From assembly GCF_024300625.1 (NCBI RefSeq), contig NZ_CP101322.1, forward strand, positions 3,237,992 through 3,301,991: a stretch of 64,000 nucleotides of DNA, given 5' to 3'. The notes below the pieces were generated by a model that was given only the letters and a program-made list of their open reading frames with translations, had not been told where the DNA came from and made no database searches. Both the position numbers and the translations under genes were made by a program. Below, piece by piece: positions 53,081-61,546 of this stretch; the stretch's first letter is position 1, and each line of letters opens with the position of its first letter. Origin of the DNA: Halovivax gelatinilyticus. Its GTDB lineage: Archaea; Halobacteriota; Halobacteria; Halobacteriales; Natrialbaceae.

Positions 53081-54373
53081 ATGGACCGACGGGAATACCT
53101 CTCGATGGCGGTCGTAACGAGCTGTCTTTCGGTGGTAGGTTGTACGGGGACCGGCGAGACGGAAGCCGAATCGACCACTGAAACTGAGAATCCAGATCTC
53201 GATCGGCCAACGCTGGACCCCGACGAAACGCGAGATGAGACGGACGAAGACGAGGACGAGGACGAGACCGAGGAACCGGACGACGTGCATCCGCTCGTCG
53301 GGACGTACGACGACTTCGAATCGCTCGATCACTGGATCGAGTATCTGGGGACGATGGGGCCCGATCGTGACCGCTCGTCGCTCGGTTCGCAGTCGGTGTT
53401 GATGAGACCGAACGACGAACGTACGGCGCGTCTTCGGTGGGAACTGGACGAACCGATCGACGTCCGAGGGGTCACTCCGGGTATCGCGGTAACGGCGGAC
53501 GGTCCGGGGTGGACGATGATCCAGCTACAAGATGCGGATAACAACTACAACGAGTTCGGTCAATTCGTTCCCGGCGGGACGCCGTTCGTCCGGAAAAATT
53601 TCGGTCTGACCCGAGTCCGTGGCGATCCGGATCCGAGTCGTGTTACCGTTATTCAATTCGTTCGCTGGTACGTCGGAGATTCGTCTCGGTTCTGGGTGGA
53701 CGACCTTCACTTCGTCCCCCGGCCCGATCATTCGGCCGTGGCGCTGATTTTCCGTGGCGGCCACGAATCTCACCACCAACACGCACTGTCGCTTCTCGAG
53801 TCGAACGGGCTGGACGCCACGGCGCTCGTACCGACCGAACGGATCGGTGCGGGTGGGGCGATGATGACCGCCGATCAGGTCGGTGATCTCGATCGGTCGG
53901 GGTGGACCGTCGGAAGTTACGGCGCGACCGGACGAGCGCTCGTCGGGCTGGGTGACGGTCAACTGGATCGGGAGATCGACCAGTCCGCCGCCTGGCTCGA
54001 TGAACGCGGCTTCGCCGGTGGACCCAGCGTCGTCGGGTTTCCGGACGGACGGTACGACGCGGCGTCCTACGAGCGCGTAACCTCTGCCTACGACCTGGGG
54101 TTCGCCGCACGGTCTCGTTCGCAGGGATACGCCGGAAACCCACACCTCTGGACCGTCGCCGAGTCGCCGTCGAATGCCGAAGACGCGATAGAACTGGTCG
54201 ACTGGGCGGCGGATATCGGCGGGATCACCGCGATTCCGTTCGATGCGTTACCCGGGGACTCGCTCGCGGCGCTTGAAGCGACGATTGCTCGCGTGACAGA
54301 GCGAGTGACCGCCGGTGATCTCGAGGTGATCACGCCCGCGGACATGGTCGATCAGTACGTTTCACCGACGTAA
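53081..54373 (+). CDS. Lipoprotein with polysaccharide-deacetylase-like (NodB) domain lacking metal ligands
   Basis: The protein has 430 residues. RREYLSMAVVTSCLSVVGC is a signal with lipobox Cys (C21), followed by an acidic linker to about residue 70. Residues 75-205 form a beta-sandwich resembling carbohydrate-binding modules (DDFESLDHWIEYLG, DDLHFVPRPD). Residues 210-425 keep the NodB outline (ALIFRGGHESHHQHALSLLESNGLDATALV, VGFPDGRYDAASY). The usual metal-binding DDG and HxxxH motifs read RGG and YGATG, so hydrolysis is unlikely. It may bind cell-surface sugars. GTG at 53078 directly precedes the ATG. Confidence 0.8.
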   Translation: MDRREYLSMAVVTSCLSVVGCTGTGETEAESTTETENPDLDRPTLDPDETRDETDEDEDEDETEEPDDVHPLVGTYDDFESLDHWIEYLGTMGPDRDRSSLGSQSVLMRPNDERTARLRWELDEPIDVRGVTPGIAVTADGPGWTMIQLQDADNNYNEFGQFVPGGTPFVRKNFGLTRVRGDPDPSRVTVIQFVRWYVGDSSRFWVDDLHFVPRPDHSAVALIFRGGHESHHQHALSLLESNGLDATALVPTERIGAGGAMMTADQVGDLDRSGWTVGSYGATGRALVGLGDGQLDREIDQSAAWLDERGFAGGPSVVGFPDGRYDAASYERVTSAYDLGFAARSRSQGYAGNPHLWTVAESPSNAEDAIELVDWAADIGGITAIPFDALPGDSLAALEATIARVTERVTAGDLEVITPADMVDQYVSPT

Positions 54374-54430
54374 ACTCGGTCGGACAGTGTGCCTGGTTCG
54401 CTGGCGTCACATCTGCCATCACCGCCAGCC

Positions 54431-54438
54431 GTAAGTAG
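54431..54438 (+). promoter_or_regulatory. TATA-like element of aroK
   Basis: GTAAGTAG is centred about 24 bases before the ATG at 54459, fitting a leaderless operon. Confidence 0.4.
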
Positions 54439-54458
54439 TCGGTGACCGGAGTACGGCT

Positions 54459-55331
54459 ATGGAAGGTCGGGCAGTCGCTCCGGGTGCCGGAACGATCGTC
54501 AACGCGCTGGCGACCGAACGCGGATCGGCGTTCGCGATCGACGTAGAGACCGTTGCGACCGTCGAACTGACCGACGACGGAACGGTGTCCTCGGAAATCG
54601 CCGATGCGCCGTCGGCCGACACCACGCTGATCGAGCGAACCGCGCGGCTCGCGATCGATCGGTTCGGTGCGGACGCAGGGATGGACGTCGACTCGATCGG
54701 ATTTCGCGTTCGGACCGAAAGCGACGTTCCGATCGCTTCCGGGTTGAAGAGTTCGAGCGCAGCGGCGAACGCGACCGTCCTCGCGACGCTAGACGCACTC
54801 GGCGTCACAGCCGATGTCGATCCGGTCGATGCGGCCAGACTGGGTGTCGAGGCAGCGAGGGACGCCGGTGTGACGGTGACCGGAGCGTTCGACGACGCGT
54901 CGGCGAGCATGCTCGGCGGAGTGACCGTAACGGACAACCGGTCCGACGAACTGCTCTCTCGCGAGACCGTCGACTGGGAGGTCTGTCTCTACACGCCGCC
55001 AGAGCGCGCCTACAGCGTAGACGTCGATGCGGACGCCTGCGATTCGATCGTCTCGATGGCCGAGTTGAGTACGGAACTCGCGCTAGACGCTCGATACGGT
55101 GAGGCGATGACGGTCAACGGATTCGCCTACTGCGGGGCACTCGAGTACCCCACGGGACCGCTAATCGACGCGCTTCCACAGGCGGATGGTGTCTCCCTCT
55201 CGGGAACCGGGCCGAGTTACGTGGCCATCGGTGGACCCGACGCGCTCGATTCGATCGAAACCGCGTGGGGAGAGCGACCGGGAACCGTCAGGCGAACGAA
55301 GACGAGAACGGACGGTGCCACAGTAGTATGA
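54459..55331 (+). CDS. aroK: Archaeal shikimate kinase (GHMP family)
   Basis: The enzyme phosphorylates shikimate with ATP in aromatic amino acid synthesis. Archaea use a GHMP-kinase fold rather than the bacterial P-loop type. The protein has 290 residues; PIASGLKSSSAAANAT (residues 91-106) is the phosphate-binding loop. VTGAFDDASASMLGG and SLSGTGPSYVAIGG are the second and third GHMP motifs. The start codon is placed by a TATA-like element. Chorismate mutase follows with a four-base overlap, joining two steps of the same pathway. Confidence 0.95.
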   Translation: MEGRAVAPGAGTIVNALATERGSAFAIDVETVATVELTDDGTVSSEIADAPSADTTLIERTARLAIDRFGADAGMDVDSIGFRVRTESDVPIASGLKSSSAAANATVLATLDALGVTADVDPVDAARLGVEAARDAGVTVTGAFDDASASMLGGVTVTDNRSDELLSRETVDWEVCLYTPPERAYSVDVDADACDSIVSMAELSTELALDARYGEAMTVNGFAYCGALEYPTGPLIDALPQADGVSLSGTGPSYVAIGGPDALDSIETAWGERPGTVRRTKTRTDGATVV

Positions 55332-55636
55332 CAGAATCTACCGACCAGTACGAATTGAACACGGCCGATATGAGTTTAGACGAACTGAGAGCGGAGATCG
55401 AAGAGATCGATCGGGAACTCGTTCAGTTGATCGCGAGACGAACGTACGTCGCAGACACCATCGCTCGCGTCAAAGATCAGGAGGGACTCCCGACCACGGA
55501 CGAAGCCCAGGAAGCGCGCGTGATGGATCGAGCGGGAGAAAACGCCGATCGGTTCGACGTCGATTCGAACCTCGTCAAGGCGATCTTCCGGTTACTGATC
55601 GAACTCAACAAGGTTGAGCAGCGCGAAAACCGGTGA
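55328..55636 (+). CDS. Chorismate mutase (AroQ type)
   Basis: The enzyme turns chorismate into prephenate for Phe and Tyr. The protein has 102 residues, all helical. The first helix has LDELRAEIEEIDRELVQLIARRTYVADTIARVK, carrying the Arg and Lys residues that bind the substrate, then a helix with VMDRAGENA and IFRLLIELNKVEQ. It is a stand-alone domain, not fused to prephenate dehydratase or dehydrogenase. The ATGA overlap with aroK indicates coupled translation. Confidence 0.94.
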   Translation: MTESTDQYELNTADMSLDELRAEIEEIDRELVQLIARRTYVADTIARVKDQEGLPTTDEAQEARVMDRAGENADRFDVDSNLVKAIFRLLIELNKVEQRENR

Positions 55637-55703
55637 CTGTGACGGTATCGTCGGATAGTGCTCCACGTTGCTCAAATGTTGTTCGATAGTTCATTGCCTC
55701 CGC

Positions 55704-55774
55704 GATGATAATATGTCATCTCTGCATAGTTTTACCCACATTCACGGGCAGATAGGAACAGAAAGATTTAATTC
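55704..55774 (+). promoter_or_regulatory. Inverted repeat and TATA element before the disordered-protein gene
   Basis: GATGA (55704-55708) and TCATC (55716-55720) flank seven AT-rich bases; the arms extend to seven with one mismatch. The TATA-like GATTTAATTC follows at 55765-55774, about 35 bases before the ATG at 55804. Confidence 0.4.
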
Positions 55775-55803
55775 AAAGAAGGTTCAATGTATTTTGAAGG
55801 GCA

Positions 55804-56814
55804 ATGGGAGGGAGCGTTTCGAGCCAGAAAACCGAAGTGAACGATGCTGAGGAACGTTCACGGTCTGAGCGACGATCGAACTCGACGACGTCGATACCGC
55901 CCGGGATGGAATCGAACGAGGTGCAATCGGTATCTTCCGTCACGGATTGTACCGCCTCCGACGTGTTCGCCGAGCTTTCGGCGAGCGAAACGAGCGTCGA
56001 TACCGACGCGATCTTAGACGGTGAGAGTCCCTCCGATATCATCGAGCGAGCCGACGAACCGACCGTCGAAACCTCGGCCCCCGACGATCTGTTCGACGAC
56101 GAAGCGTTCGAGGCAAACATCCTCCCTGACCGACGCCCAGACGGCGAATTCCTCTGGATCGAAGTCGACGAACCGGCGTCGACTCCCGACGAATCTCCCT
56201 CTATCCAGCAAACTGAGATGACCAGTGCAGCTCTCTCTGGTGAACCGGCTGTCGACCGTGTCGAAAACGACGAATTGGCTGCGGCGATCGAAACGTTTCG
56301 TTCAGTGCGGTCGAAATCCAACGCCGACGACGGATCGGACGTGCCAGAAGTTTCGGCCGAAAAAACCGATACCGCGTCAACTGCGACTGTTCGCGAGCGG
56401 ACATCTCCGTCAGAATCAGCCGGAACCGTGCGAACACGGACGGCCGCCACCGACACAGACTCGATCACCGACGAGTTCGACTCGGTGACGTCCCCTGGAA
56501 GCGGAAAAGTTCCCACGACGGAGAAACCTCCGTCGCGAATCTCGAGCGAAACGACGCCGGACCCGGACCCGGAGACGGACTCTGGATCGACGGCGGAGTC
56601 GAAGACGGCGACCGAATCCTCGGCTTCGGCCACTTCGCACGAATCGGCGACCGCTCTCGACGGAGCGTCGCCCACCGACGACGAATCTGCGACGAGCGAG
56701 ATTCGAACGAGAATCGATACGTTCGACCGTCACTACACCGATCCCGAACCCGAGCGCCGTGTCACGGGACTGCGCGACCTCGTCTGTAAACTCACGCCGT
56801 TTCGTACTCGGTAG
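55804..56814 (+). CDS. Acidic, largely disordered protein of unknown function
   Basis: The protein has 336 residues; I do not recognise a family. Residues 45-125 are the most ordered part (TASDVFAELSASETSVDTDAILDGESPSDIIERAD, LFDDEAFEANILPDRRPDGEFLWIEVD). Residues 130-305 are rich in Ser, Thr, Asp and Glu with Pro, without hydrophobic cores. The basic end (VTGLRDLVCKLTPFRTR) may be a docking or membrane-association segment. There are no transmembrane helices. It stands alone between aromatic-synthesis genes and sucCD, with its own promoter. Confidence 0.72.
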   Translation: MGGSVSSQKTEVNDAEERSRSERRSNSTTSIPPGMESNEVQSVSSVTDCTASDVFAELSASETSVDTDAILDGESPSDIIERADEPTVETSAPDDLFDDEAFEANILPDRRPDGEFLWIEVDEPASTPDESPSIQQTEMTSAALSGEPAVDRVENDELAAAIETFRSVRSKSNADDGSDVPEVSAEKTDTASTATVRERTSPSESAGTVRTRTAATDTDSITDEFDSVTSPGSGKVPTTEKPPSRISSETTPDPDPETDSGSTAESKTATESSASATSHESATALDGASPTDDESATSEIRTRIDTFDRHYTDPEPERRVTGLRDLVCKLTPFRTR

Positions 56815-56977
56815 GAGTCGACACCGGTAGGTCACGGCCACTCTGTGGCGGTCGATCGGTTGTCGAACAGCGTCTCCGATACAGTATCGTTCGTTGCGGT
56901 GACCGAACACCAGCGTTCCACGTGTTCAGAACGGAAACCAACCCTCAAAACGGTAGGAAAAGTCGTCTACCGACGGG

Positions 56978-57847
56978 CTAGAGCAGTTCTTCGACCGAGT
57001 CGGCGACCTCTTCGGGCGTGTCTCCGACGGGGACTCCCGCCTCGTTGAGTGCGTCGATCTTGCTCTCTGCCGTGCCGGTTCCGGATCCGGAGACGATCGC
57101 CCCGGCGTGACCCATGCGCTTGCCCGGCGGTGCCGTGCGGCCGGCGATGAAACCGACGACCGGCGTGTCGACGTGCTCTGCGATGTACGCGGCGGCCTCC
57201 TCTTCGTCTTCACCGCCGATCTCTCCGCACATGACGATCACTTCGGTTTCTGGATCGTCCTCGAACGCGGAGAGGGCGTCGATGAAGTCGGTACCGATGA
57301 TCGGGTCGCCGCCGATTCCGATCGCCGTCGTTTGACCGATGTCCCGGTTGGTCAGGTTGTCGACGACCTGGTAGGTGAGCGTTCCGGAGCGAGAGACGAG
57401 GCCGACGGAACCGGGCGAGAAGATGTTACCCGGGAGGATGCCGAGTTTCGACTCGCCGGGGGTGATGATTCCCGGACAGTTGGGGCCGATGAGACGGGTG
57501 TCGGTCTCGGACAATCGCTTTTTCACGCGGGCCATGTCCTGGGTCGGCACACCTTCGGTGATGGCGACAGCGAGATCGAGGTCGGTATCGAGCGCCTCGA
57601 AGATGGCGTCGCCGGCGAACGCCGGCGGAACGAAGATGACGGACGCGTCGGCGTCTTCCGCCCGAACGGCTTCGTCGACCGTATCGTAGACCGGGACGCC
57701 GTGGATCTCCTGGCCGCCTTTTCCGGGGACGGCGCCCGCGACCACGTTCGTTCCGTACTCGATCATCTGGCCGGTGTGGAACTTCCCTTCACCACCGGTG
57801 ATTCCCTGTACGACGACGCGCGTGTTTTCGTCGACGAGGACGCTCAT
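56978..57847 (-). CDS. sucD: Succinyl-CoA synthetase, alpha subunit
   Basis: With SucC it makes ATP or GTP from succinyl-CoA in the TCA cycle. The protein has 289 residues. The CoA-binding Rossmann domain starts [18 protein letters not shown]. The ligase part contains [17 protein letters not shown] and the phosphorylated H247 in [11 protein letters not shown]. The length is normal. The start ATG at 57847 overlaps the sucC stop by four bases. Confidence 0.97.
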   Translation of the reverse strand: MSVLVDENTRVVVQGITGGEGKFHTGQMIEYGTNVVAGAVPGKGGQEIHGVPVYDTVDEAVRAEDADASVIFVPPAFAGDAIFEALDTDLDLAVAITEGVPTQDMARVKKRLSETDTRLIGPNCPGIITPGESKLGILPGNIFSPGSVGLVSRSGTLTYQVVDNLTNRDIGQTTAIGIGGDPIIGTDFIDALSAFEDDPETEVIVMCGEIGGEDEEEAAAYIAEHVDTPVVGFIAGRTAPPGKRMGHAGAIVSGSGTGTAESKIDALNEAGVPVGDTPEEVADSVEELL

Positions 57848-58992
57848 GCGCTCACCTCGTCTGCGTATTCGACCGACCGTTGCACGGCGTCTTCGAGCGT
57901 CTGTTCGACCGTCACGAGTTCTTCGTTTAGAATCTCCATCCCTTCTTCCCAGTTCGTACCGGCGAGTCTGACGACGACGGGTTTCGGAATGTCGTCGAAC
58001 TGTTCGAGCGCTTCGTTGATTCCCTTTGCCACCTCGTCGCCACGGGTAATGCCGCCGAAGATGTTGAACACGACGCTATCGACGTTGTCGTCCGAGAAGA
58101 CCATGTCCAGGGCGTTCGCGATCCGTTCTGCTTTCGCGCCGCCGCCGACGTCGAGGAAGTTCGCCGGCGATCCCCCGTAGTAGTCGACGAGGTCGAGTGT
58201 CGTCATGACGAGGCCGGCACCGTTACCGATGATGCCGACGGAACCGTCGAGCCGGACGTAGTCGAACCCGTACTCGTCGGCCTTCCGTTCGAGGTCGTCG
58301 CCGCCGCCCGCTTCGTCGCCCATCTCCGCCAGTTCGGGCTGGCGAAAGAGGGCGTCTTCGTCGATGTTCATGACCGCGTCCGCGGCGATGACCTCGTCGT
58401 CAGCCGTCACCATCAGCGGGTTGATCTCCGCATCGGCTCCGTCTTTCGCGTCCCACAGGTCGTAGAGCGTCGATAGAACGCCGGCCACATCGCGGGCGAT
58501 CGATTGATCGACGCCCGCGTCGTAGACGGCTTTTCGCGCCTGATAGGGGTGCATTCCGAACGAGGGATCGACGTGTACTCGGGCGATCGCGTCTGGGTCT
58601 TCCTCGGCGACCTCCTCGATGTTGACCCCGCCGCGAGTCGAGACCATCGCGACCGGCTTCCCCGCAGCGCGATCCATCGTCACGCCGACGTAGAGCTCGT
58701 CGGTAAAGTCGACGGCTCCCTCAACCAGTACGGATTCGACGCGAATGCCTTTTAGATCCATCCCGAGGATTCGATCGGCTGCCTCTCGAGCCTCGTCTGC
58801 GTTCTCGACGAGTTCGATGCCGCCCGCCTTGCCGCGGCCACCGACCTGTACCTGCGCTTTGATCGCCACCGGGTATCCGACTTCCTCGGCGGCCTCCAGT
58901 ACGCCGTCGACGTCGGATGCCAGTGCGGAGTCCGGCGTCGGAATCCCCGCATCGGCGAACACCTGCTTCGCCTGATACTCGTGCAACTTCAT
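57844..58992 (-). CDS. sucC: Succinyl-CoA synthetase, beta subunit
   Basis: The protein has 382 residues. The ATP-grasp domain begins [20 protein letters not shown], with [18 protein letters not shown] as nucleotide-binding part. [25 protein letters not shown] binds magnesium, and the C-terminal domain carries [17 protein letters not shown]. The ATG at 58992 gives the standard N-terminus; the nine residues before it in the open frame are unrelated. The upstream minus strand has an AT-rich GAATTTTTCT about 15-22 bases before the ATG. sucC and sucD form an operon. Confidence 0.97.
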   Translation of the reverse strand: MKLHEYQAKQVFADAGIPTPDSALASDVDGVLEAAEEVGYPVAIKAQVQVGGRGKAGGIELVENADEAREAADRILGMDLKGIRVESVLVEGAVDFTDELYVGVTMDRAAGKPVAMVSTRGGVNIEEVAEEDPDAIARVHVDPSFGMHPYQARKAVYDAGVDQSIARDVAGVLSTLYDLWDAKDGADAEINPLMVTADDEVIAADAVMNIDEDALFRQPELAEMGDEAGGGDDLERKADEYGFDYVRLDGSVGIIGNGAGLVMTTLDLVDYYGGSPANFLDVGGGAKAERIANALDMVFSDDNVDSVVFNIFGGITRGDEVAKGINEALEQFDDIPKPVVVRLAGTNWEEGMEILNEELVTVEQTLEDAVQRSVEYADEVSA

Positions 58993-59170
58993 TGTGAACT
59001 CATAGAAAAATTCGAGCAAGGCCGAGTTAGTACTGTCGAAAGGACTCGAATCCGGCCCACGACGAAATTTCGGCGAATGTCTACAATCCTACTGGATCGA
59101 GGCCGACCACCGAACGTTCGATCCCGGCGATATGGACTCAAATTGCGTGCTCGGTTCGCACGCACCAGTA

Positions 59171-59180
59171 CCTTAAAACC
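59171..59180 (+). promoter_or_regulatory. TATA-like element of the UbiA gene
   Basis: CCTTAAAACC is centred about 36 bases before the ATG at 59212, predicting a leader of roughly ten bases. Confidence 0.4.
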
Positions 59181-59211
59181 GTCCAATCGCGAGGTTGCAG
59201 GCGTAGCGAAC

Positions 59212-60084
59212 ATGGACGAAGACGGTTCTTGGACGGGCGGTGAGAGCACGTCGTTCTGGGAAAAAGTCGCACTCGCGCTCGTCCACAGTAACGTCTTCAT
59301 CTCACTCGCCGCGACGAGCTGGGTCGTGACGACCGTCGTGCTCGCGGAGCTTCCGTTCGATCCGATCCCGTTGTTTATCGTCTTCGTCGTAACGTTGTTC
59401 GTCTACAGTCTGAATCGATTCACGGACATCGACGAGGACGAGTTCAACGTTCCCGGAAGAGCGACGTTCACGAGACGGTACGGTCGATTTGTGCTGGCCG
59501 TTGGCTCCATTGGCTACCTACTCGCCGCGGGGCTCGCACTCCTATTAGACGTCCCGCGCGCGGAGCTGCTGTTCGCCCCAGTCGTCGTCATCGGTCTGTA
59601 CTCCGTCGTCGGATTGAAGGAGTATCTGCTCGTCAAGAACGTCCTCGTCGGGGTCGCCTGGGCGGGTATCCCGCTCGGTACCGGCGTCTACTACGGGGTT
59701 GCGGGACGGACAACGATTCTGTTTCTCACCGGGTTCGTCTTCTGCATGCTGACGATTGCGGCGGTGGTTTTCGACGTGAAGGATATCGTCGGGGATCGGC
59801 GAGAAGGCATCACGACGATTCCCCGGGTTGTCGGAACCGAACGAACCCGGTACGGGTGTGCTGGCGCAACCGTCCTCGTCGCCGCAGCTGTCGTCGGATC
59901 CGTCCTGATCGACCGTGTCTCCCCTCGATATCTCGTGTTACTGAGTTTGTGTGCGTACGTATTCGCCTACTCCATCCGCGCAGATACAGACGCCGGTCCG
60001 CTGTTTTACGGATTCGTCGTCGACGGTGAGCACCTCTTTCTCGCGACGGTGGTTGTCGTACTCGCCGCCACGGGCGTCCTCTAA
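59212..60084 (+). CDS. UbiA-family prenyltransferase
   Basis: The protein has 290 residues and eight to nine membrane helices. The two Asp-rich motifs that bind Mg-prenyl-diphosphate are present: NRFTDIDEDEFNVPGR (about residue 75) and DVKDIVGDRREGITT (about 190). UbiA enzymes attach isoprenoid chains to acceptors in quinone, ether-lipid or heme synthesis; the acceptor cannot be inferred. The first motif reads NRxxD where most relatives have NDxxD. The ATG at 59212 follows a TATA-like element. Confidence 0.9.
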   Translation: MDEDGSWTGGESTSFWEKVALALVHSNVFISLAATSWVVTTVVLAELPFDPIPLFIVFVVTLFVYSLNRFTDIDEDEFNVPGRATFTRRYGRFVLAVGSIGYLLAAGLALLLDVPRAELLFAPVVVIGLYSVVGLKEYLLVKNVLVGVAWAGIPLGTGVYYGVAGRTTILFLTGFVFCMLTIAAVVFDVKDIVGDRREGITTIPRVVGTERTRYGCAGATVLVAAAVVGSVLIDRVSPRYLVLLSLCAYVFAYSIRADTDAGPLFYGFVVDGEHLFLATVVVVLAATGVL

Positions 60085-60327
60085 TACTGGGCCTGAACCG
60101 TCGCCTGAAGCAACCGACCGAGAACTAGTGAGCGGACAGTCACCGAAGTCGACAGGCTGTCACCCCGGTTTGAAACCCGTATCGACACCGTTTATCACAA
60201 GTTTGGACCACAATGCGGAATGGGACCGTCCGACGGCAGGGAGTGGATCCCGATACAAATCCTCGTTATCTCCCGATTTCCGTGTTCAAAAGCCACCTGT
60301 GTACGCTTCACTCACAAGAAAAACTGT
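60085..60327. other. Intergenic region left of the tRNA-derived repeats
   Basis: These 243 bases contain no supported gene. They may be remains of older inserted DNA, since tRNA-like repeats start directly after them, but this is a guess. Confidence 0.4.
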
Positions 60328-60592
60328 AGTGCTTCGTCTGGGATTTGAACTACGTCGAGACGATCTCGCTCGCTACGCTCGCGAGCGTGCGACTCGTCTG
60401 ATTCAAATCCCGTCCATGTGCGCTTTTCTTCGCTCCACTCCGCCTCGCGTCGTTCCGCTCGAAAAGTGCTCCGTCTGGGATTTGAACTACGCGAAGACGG
60501 TCCTGCTCGGTCACTTCGTTCCCTGCGCGGGCTGCGACTTCTCTACTTCTAATCCAGGACTGCACTCTCCGCTCACGTTTTGTTCGCGTAGA
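60328..60592. repeat. Two tandem tRNA-Glu-derived repeat units with inverted arms
   Basis: A 23-base stretch identical or nearly so to the tRNA-Glu 3' end (core TCTGGGATTTGAAC) begins at 60328 and 60465, and again at 60593 in the real tRNA. The first copy has one mismatch. Spacing is 137 and 128 bases. After each partial copy comes TACG and a further similar stretch. The first unit ends with an inverted T-arm-like GATTCAAATCCC (60391-60402), making an imperfect inverted repeat with arms of about 35 bases. The second unit has a more decayed counterpart (TTCTAATCCAGG). They look like traces of repeated integration at this tRNA. Confidence 0.8.
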
Positions 60593-60594
60593 AG

Positions 60595-60669
60595 TGCTCC
60601 GTCTGGGATTTGAACCCAGGTCATCGGCTCGAAAGGCCGAAATGATTGGCCGGACTACACCAACGGAGC
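60595..60669 (-). tRNA. tRNA-Glu (UUC)
   Basis: The 75-base minus-strand sequence folds as a cloverleaf. The acceptor stem is GCTCCGT/ACGGAGC with A as discriminator base. The anticodon arm is TCGGC-CTTTCGA-GCCGA, with anticodon TTC at 60631-60633. The T-loop is GTTCAAATC. No intron is needed, and the encoded sequence ends at the discriminator base without CCA. The minus-strand promoter is listed separately. Confidence 0.95.
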
Positions 60670-60702
60670 GTCGATCACTCGACATCGAAGGATTGCCGGG
60701 GC

Positions 60703-60714
60703 CTAGTAAAAAGC
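60703..60714 (-). promoter_or_regulatory. TATA box of tRNA-Glu
   Basis: The minus strand reads GCTTTTTACTA, about 35-45 bases before the tRNA 5' end, the usual spacing for archaeal tRNA genes. Confidence 0.55.
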
Positions 60715-60766
60715 GTTCCGTTCCGGATCAGGCGTGTGAATTCGTGTCACGTTGACGAAGTAGAAC

Positions 60767-60775
60767 GCTTTTACT
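60767..60775 (+). promoter_or_regulatory. TATA-like element of the FAH-family gene
   Basis: GCTTTTACT is centred about 27 bases before the ATG at 60798, fitting a leaderless mRNA. Confidence 0.5.
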
Positions 60776-60797
60776 CGCCCACGGCGAGCGTTCGCGT

Positions 60798-61529
60798 ATG
60801 AAGTACGTACGATTTCGCGATAAAGCGGGCGCCGTTCGGCGTGGAACGTTCGATTCCGGTACCATCTCTTTCGGCGGGACCGAGTACGATCCCGAGACTG
60901 TCGACATACTCCCTCCCTGCGAACCGACGAAGGTCGTCTGCATCGGCAGGAACTACGCGAAACACGCCGAGGAACTCGGAAACGAGGTCCCAAACAGACC
61001 GCTGTTATTTCTCAAGCCGCCGAACACGCTCGCCGGCCACGGCGATACGATCACCGCACCCGCTGGAACCGAGCGCCTGGACGTCGAGGCGGAACTCGGC
61101 GTCGTCATCGGACAGCAGTGTCGTCACGTCGAGGAGTCGAACGCGATGGACGTCGTCGCTGGTTTCACCGCCATCAACGACGTCTCGAATCGCGACGATC
61201 AACGTCAGGAGACGAACTGGGTCCGCGGGAAGGCGTTCGACGGCGCCTGTCCGATGGGACCGGTGCTAGCGACACCCGACGAGGTTCCAAACGACGCGGC
61301 CGTTCGCTCGTCGATCGACGGCGAGCCGGCGCAAAACGGTTCGCTCGACCAACTCATCTTCTCCATCCCTGAACTGATCGCCGAGGTCACGTCCTACCTC
61401 ACGCTCGAACCGGGCGACGTCATCGCGACCGGCACGCCCGAGGGCGTCAGCCCGCTCTCGGATGGCTCGCACGTCCAGATCGAAATTGAAGGGGTTGGAA
61501 CGCTCGAACACACTGTCGAGTGGCCCTGA
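60798..61529 (+). CDS. Fumarylacetoacetate hydrolase-family protein
   Basis: The protein has 243 residues. Motifs are CIGRNYAKHAEELGNEVPNRPLLFLKPPNTL, DVEAELGVVIG (metal-binding Glu residues), FTAINDVSNRDDQ, KAFDGACPMGPVL and VIATGTPEGVSPL. Relatives act as acylpyruvate hydrolases, oxaloacetate decarboxylases or degraders of aromatic ring-cleavage products, so the substrate is uncertain. The N-terminal 45 residues are the usual small cap domain. It is convergent with the aminotransferase gene, 17 bases away. Confidence 0.93.
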   Translation: MKYVRFRDKAGAVRRGTFDSGTISFGGTEYDPETVDILPPCEPTKVVCIGRNYAKHAEELGNEVPNRPLLFLKPPNTLAGHGDTITAPAGTERLDVEAELGVVIGQQCRHVEESNAMDVVAGFTAINDVSNRDDQRQETNWVRGKAFDGACPMGPVLATPDEVPNDAAVRSSIDGEPAQNGSLDQLIFSIPELIAEVTSYLTLEPGDVIATGTPEGVSPLSDGSHVQIEIEGVGTLEHTVEWP

Positions 61530-61546
61530 CCGACTCCGTCTGAACG

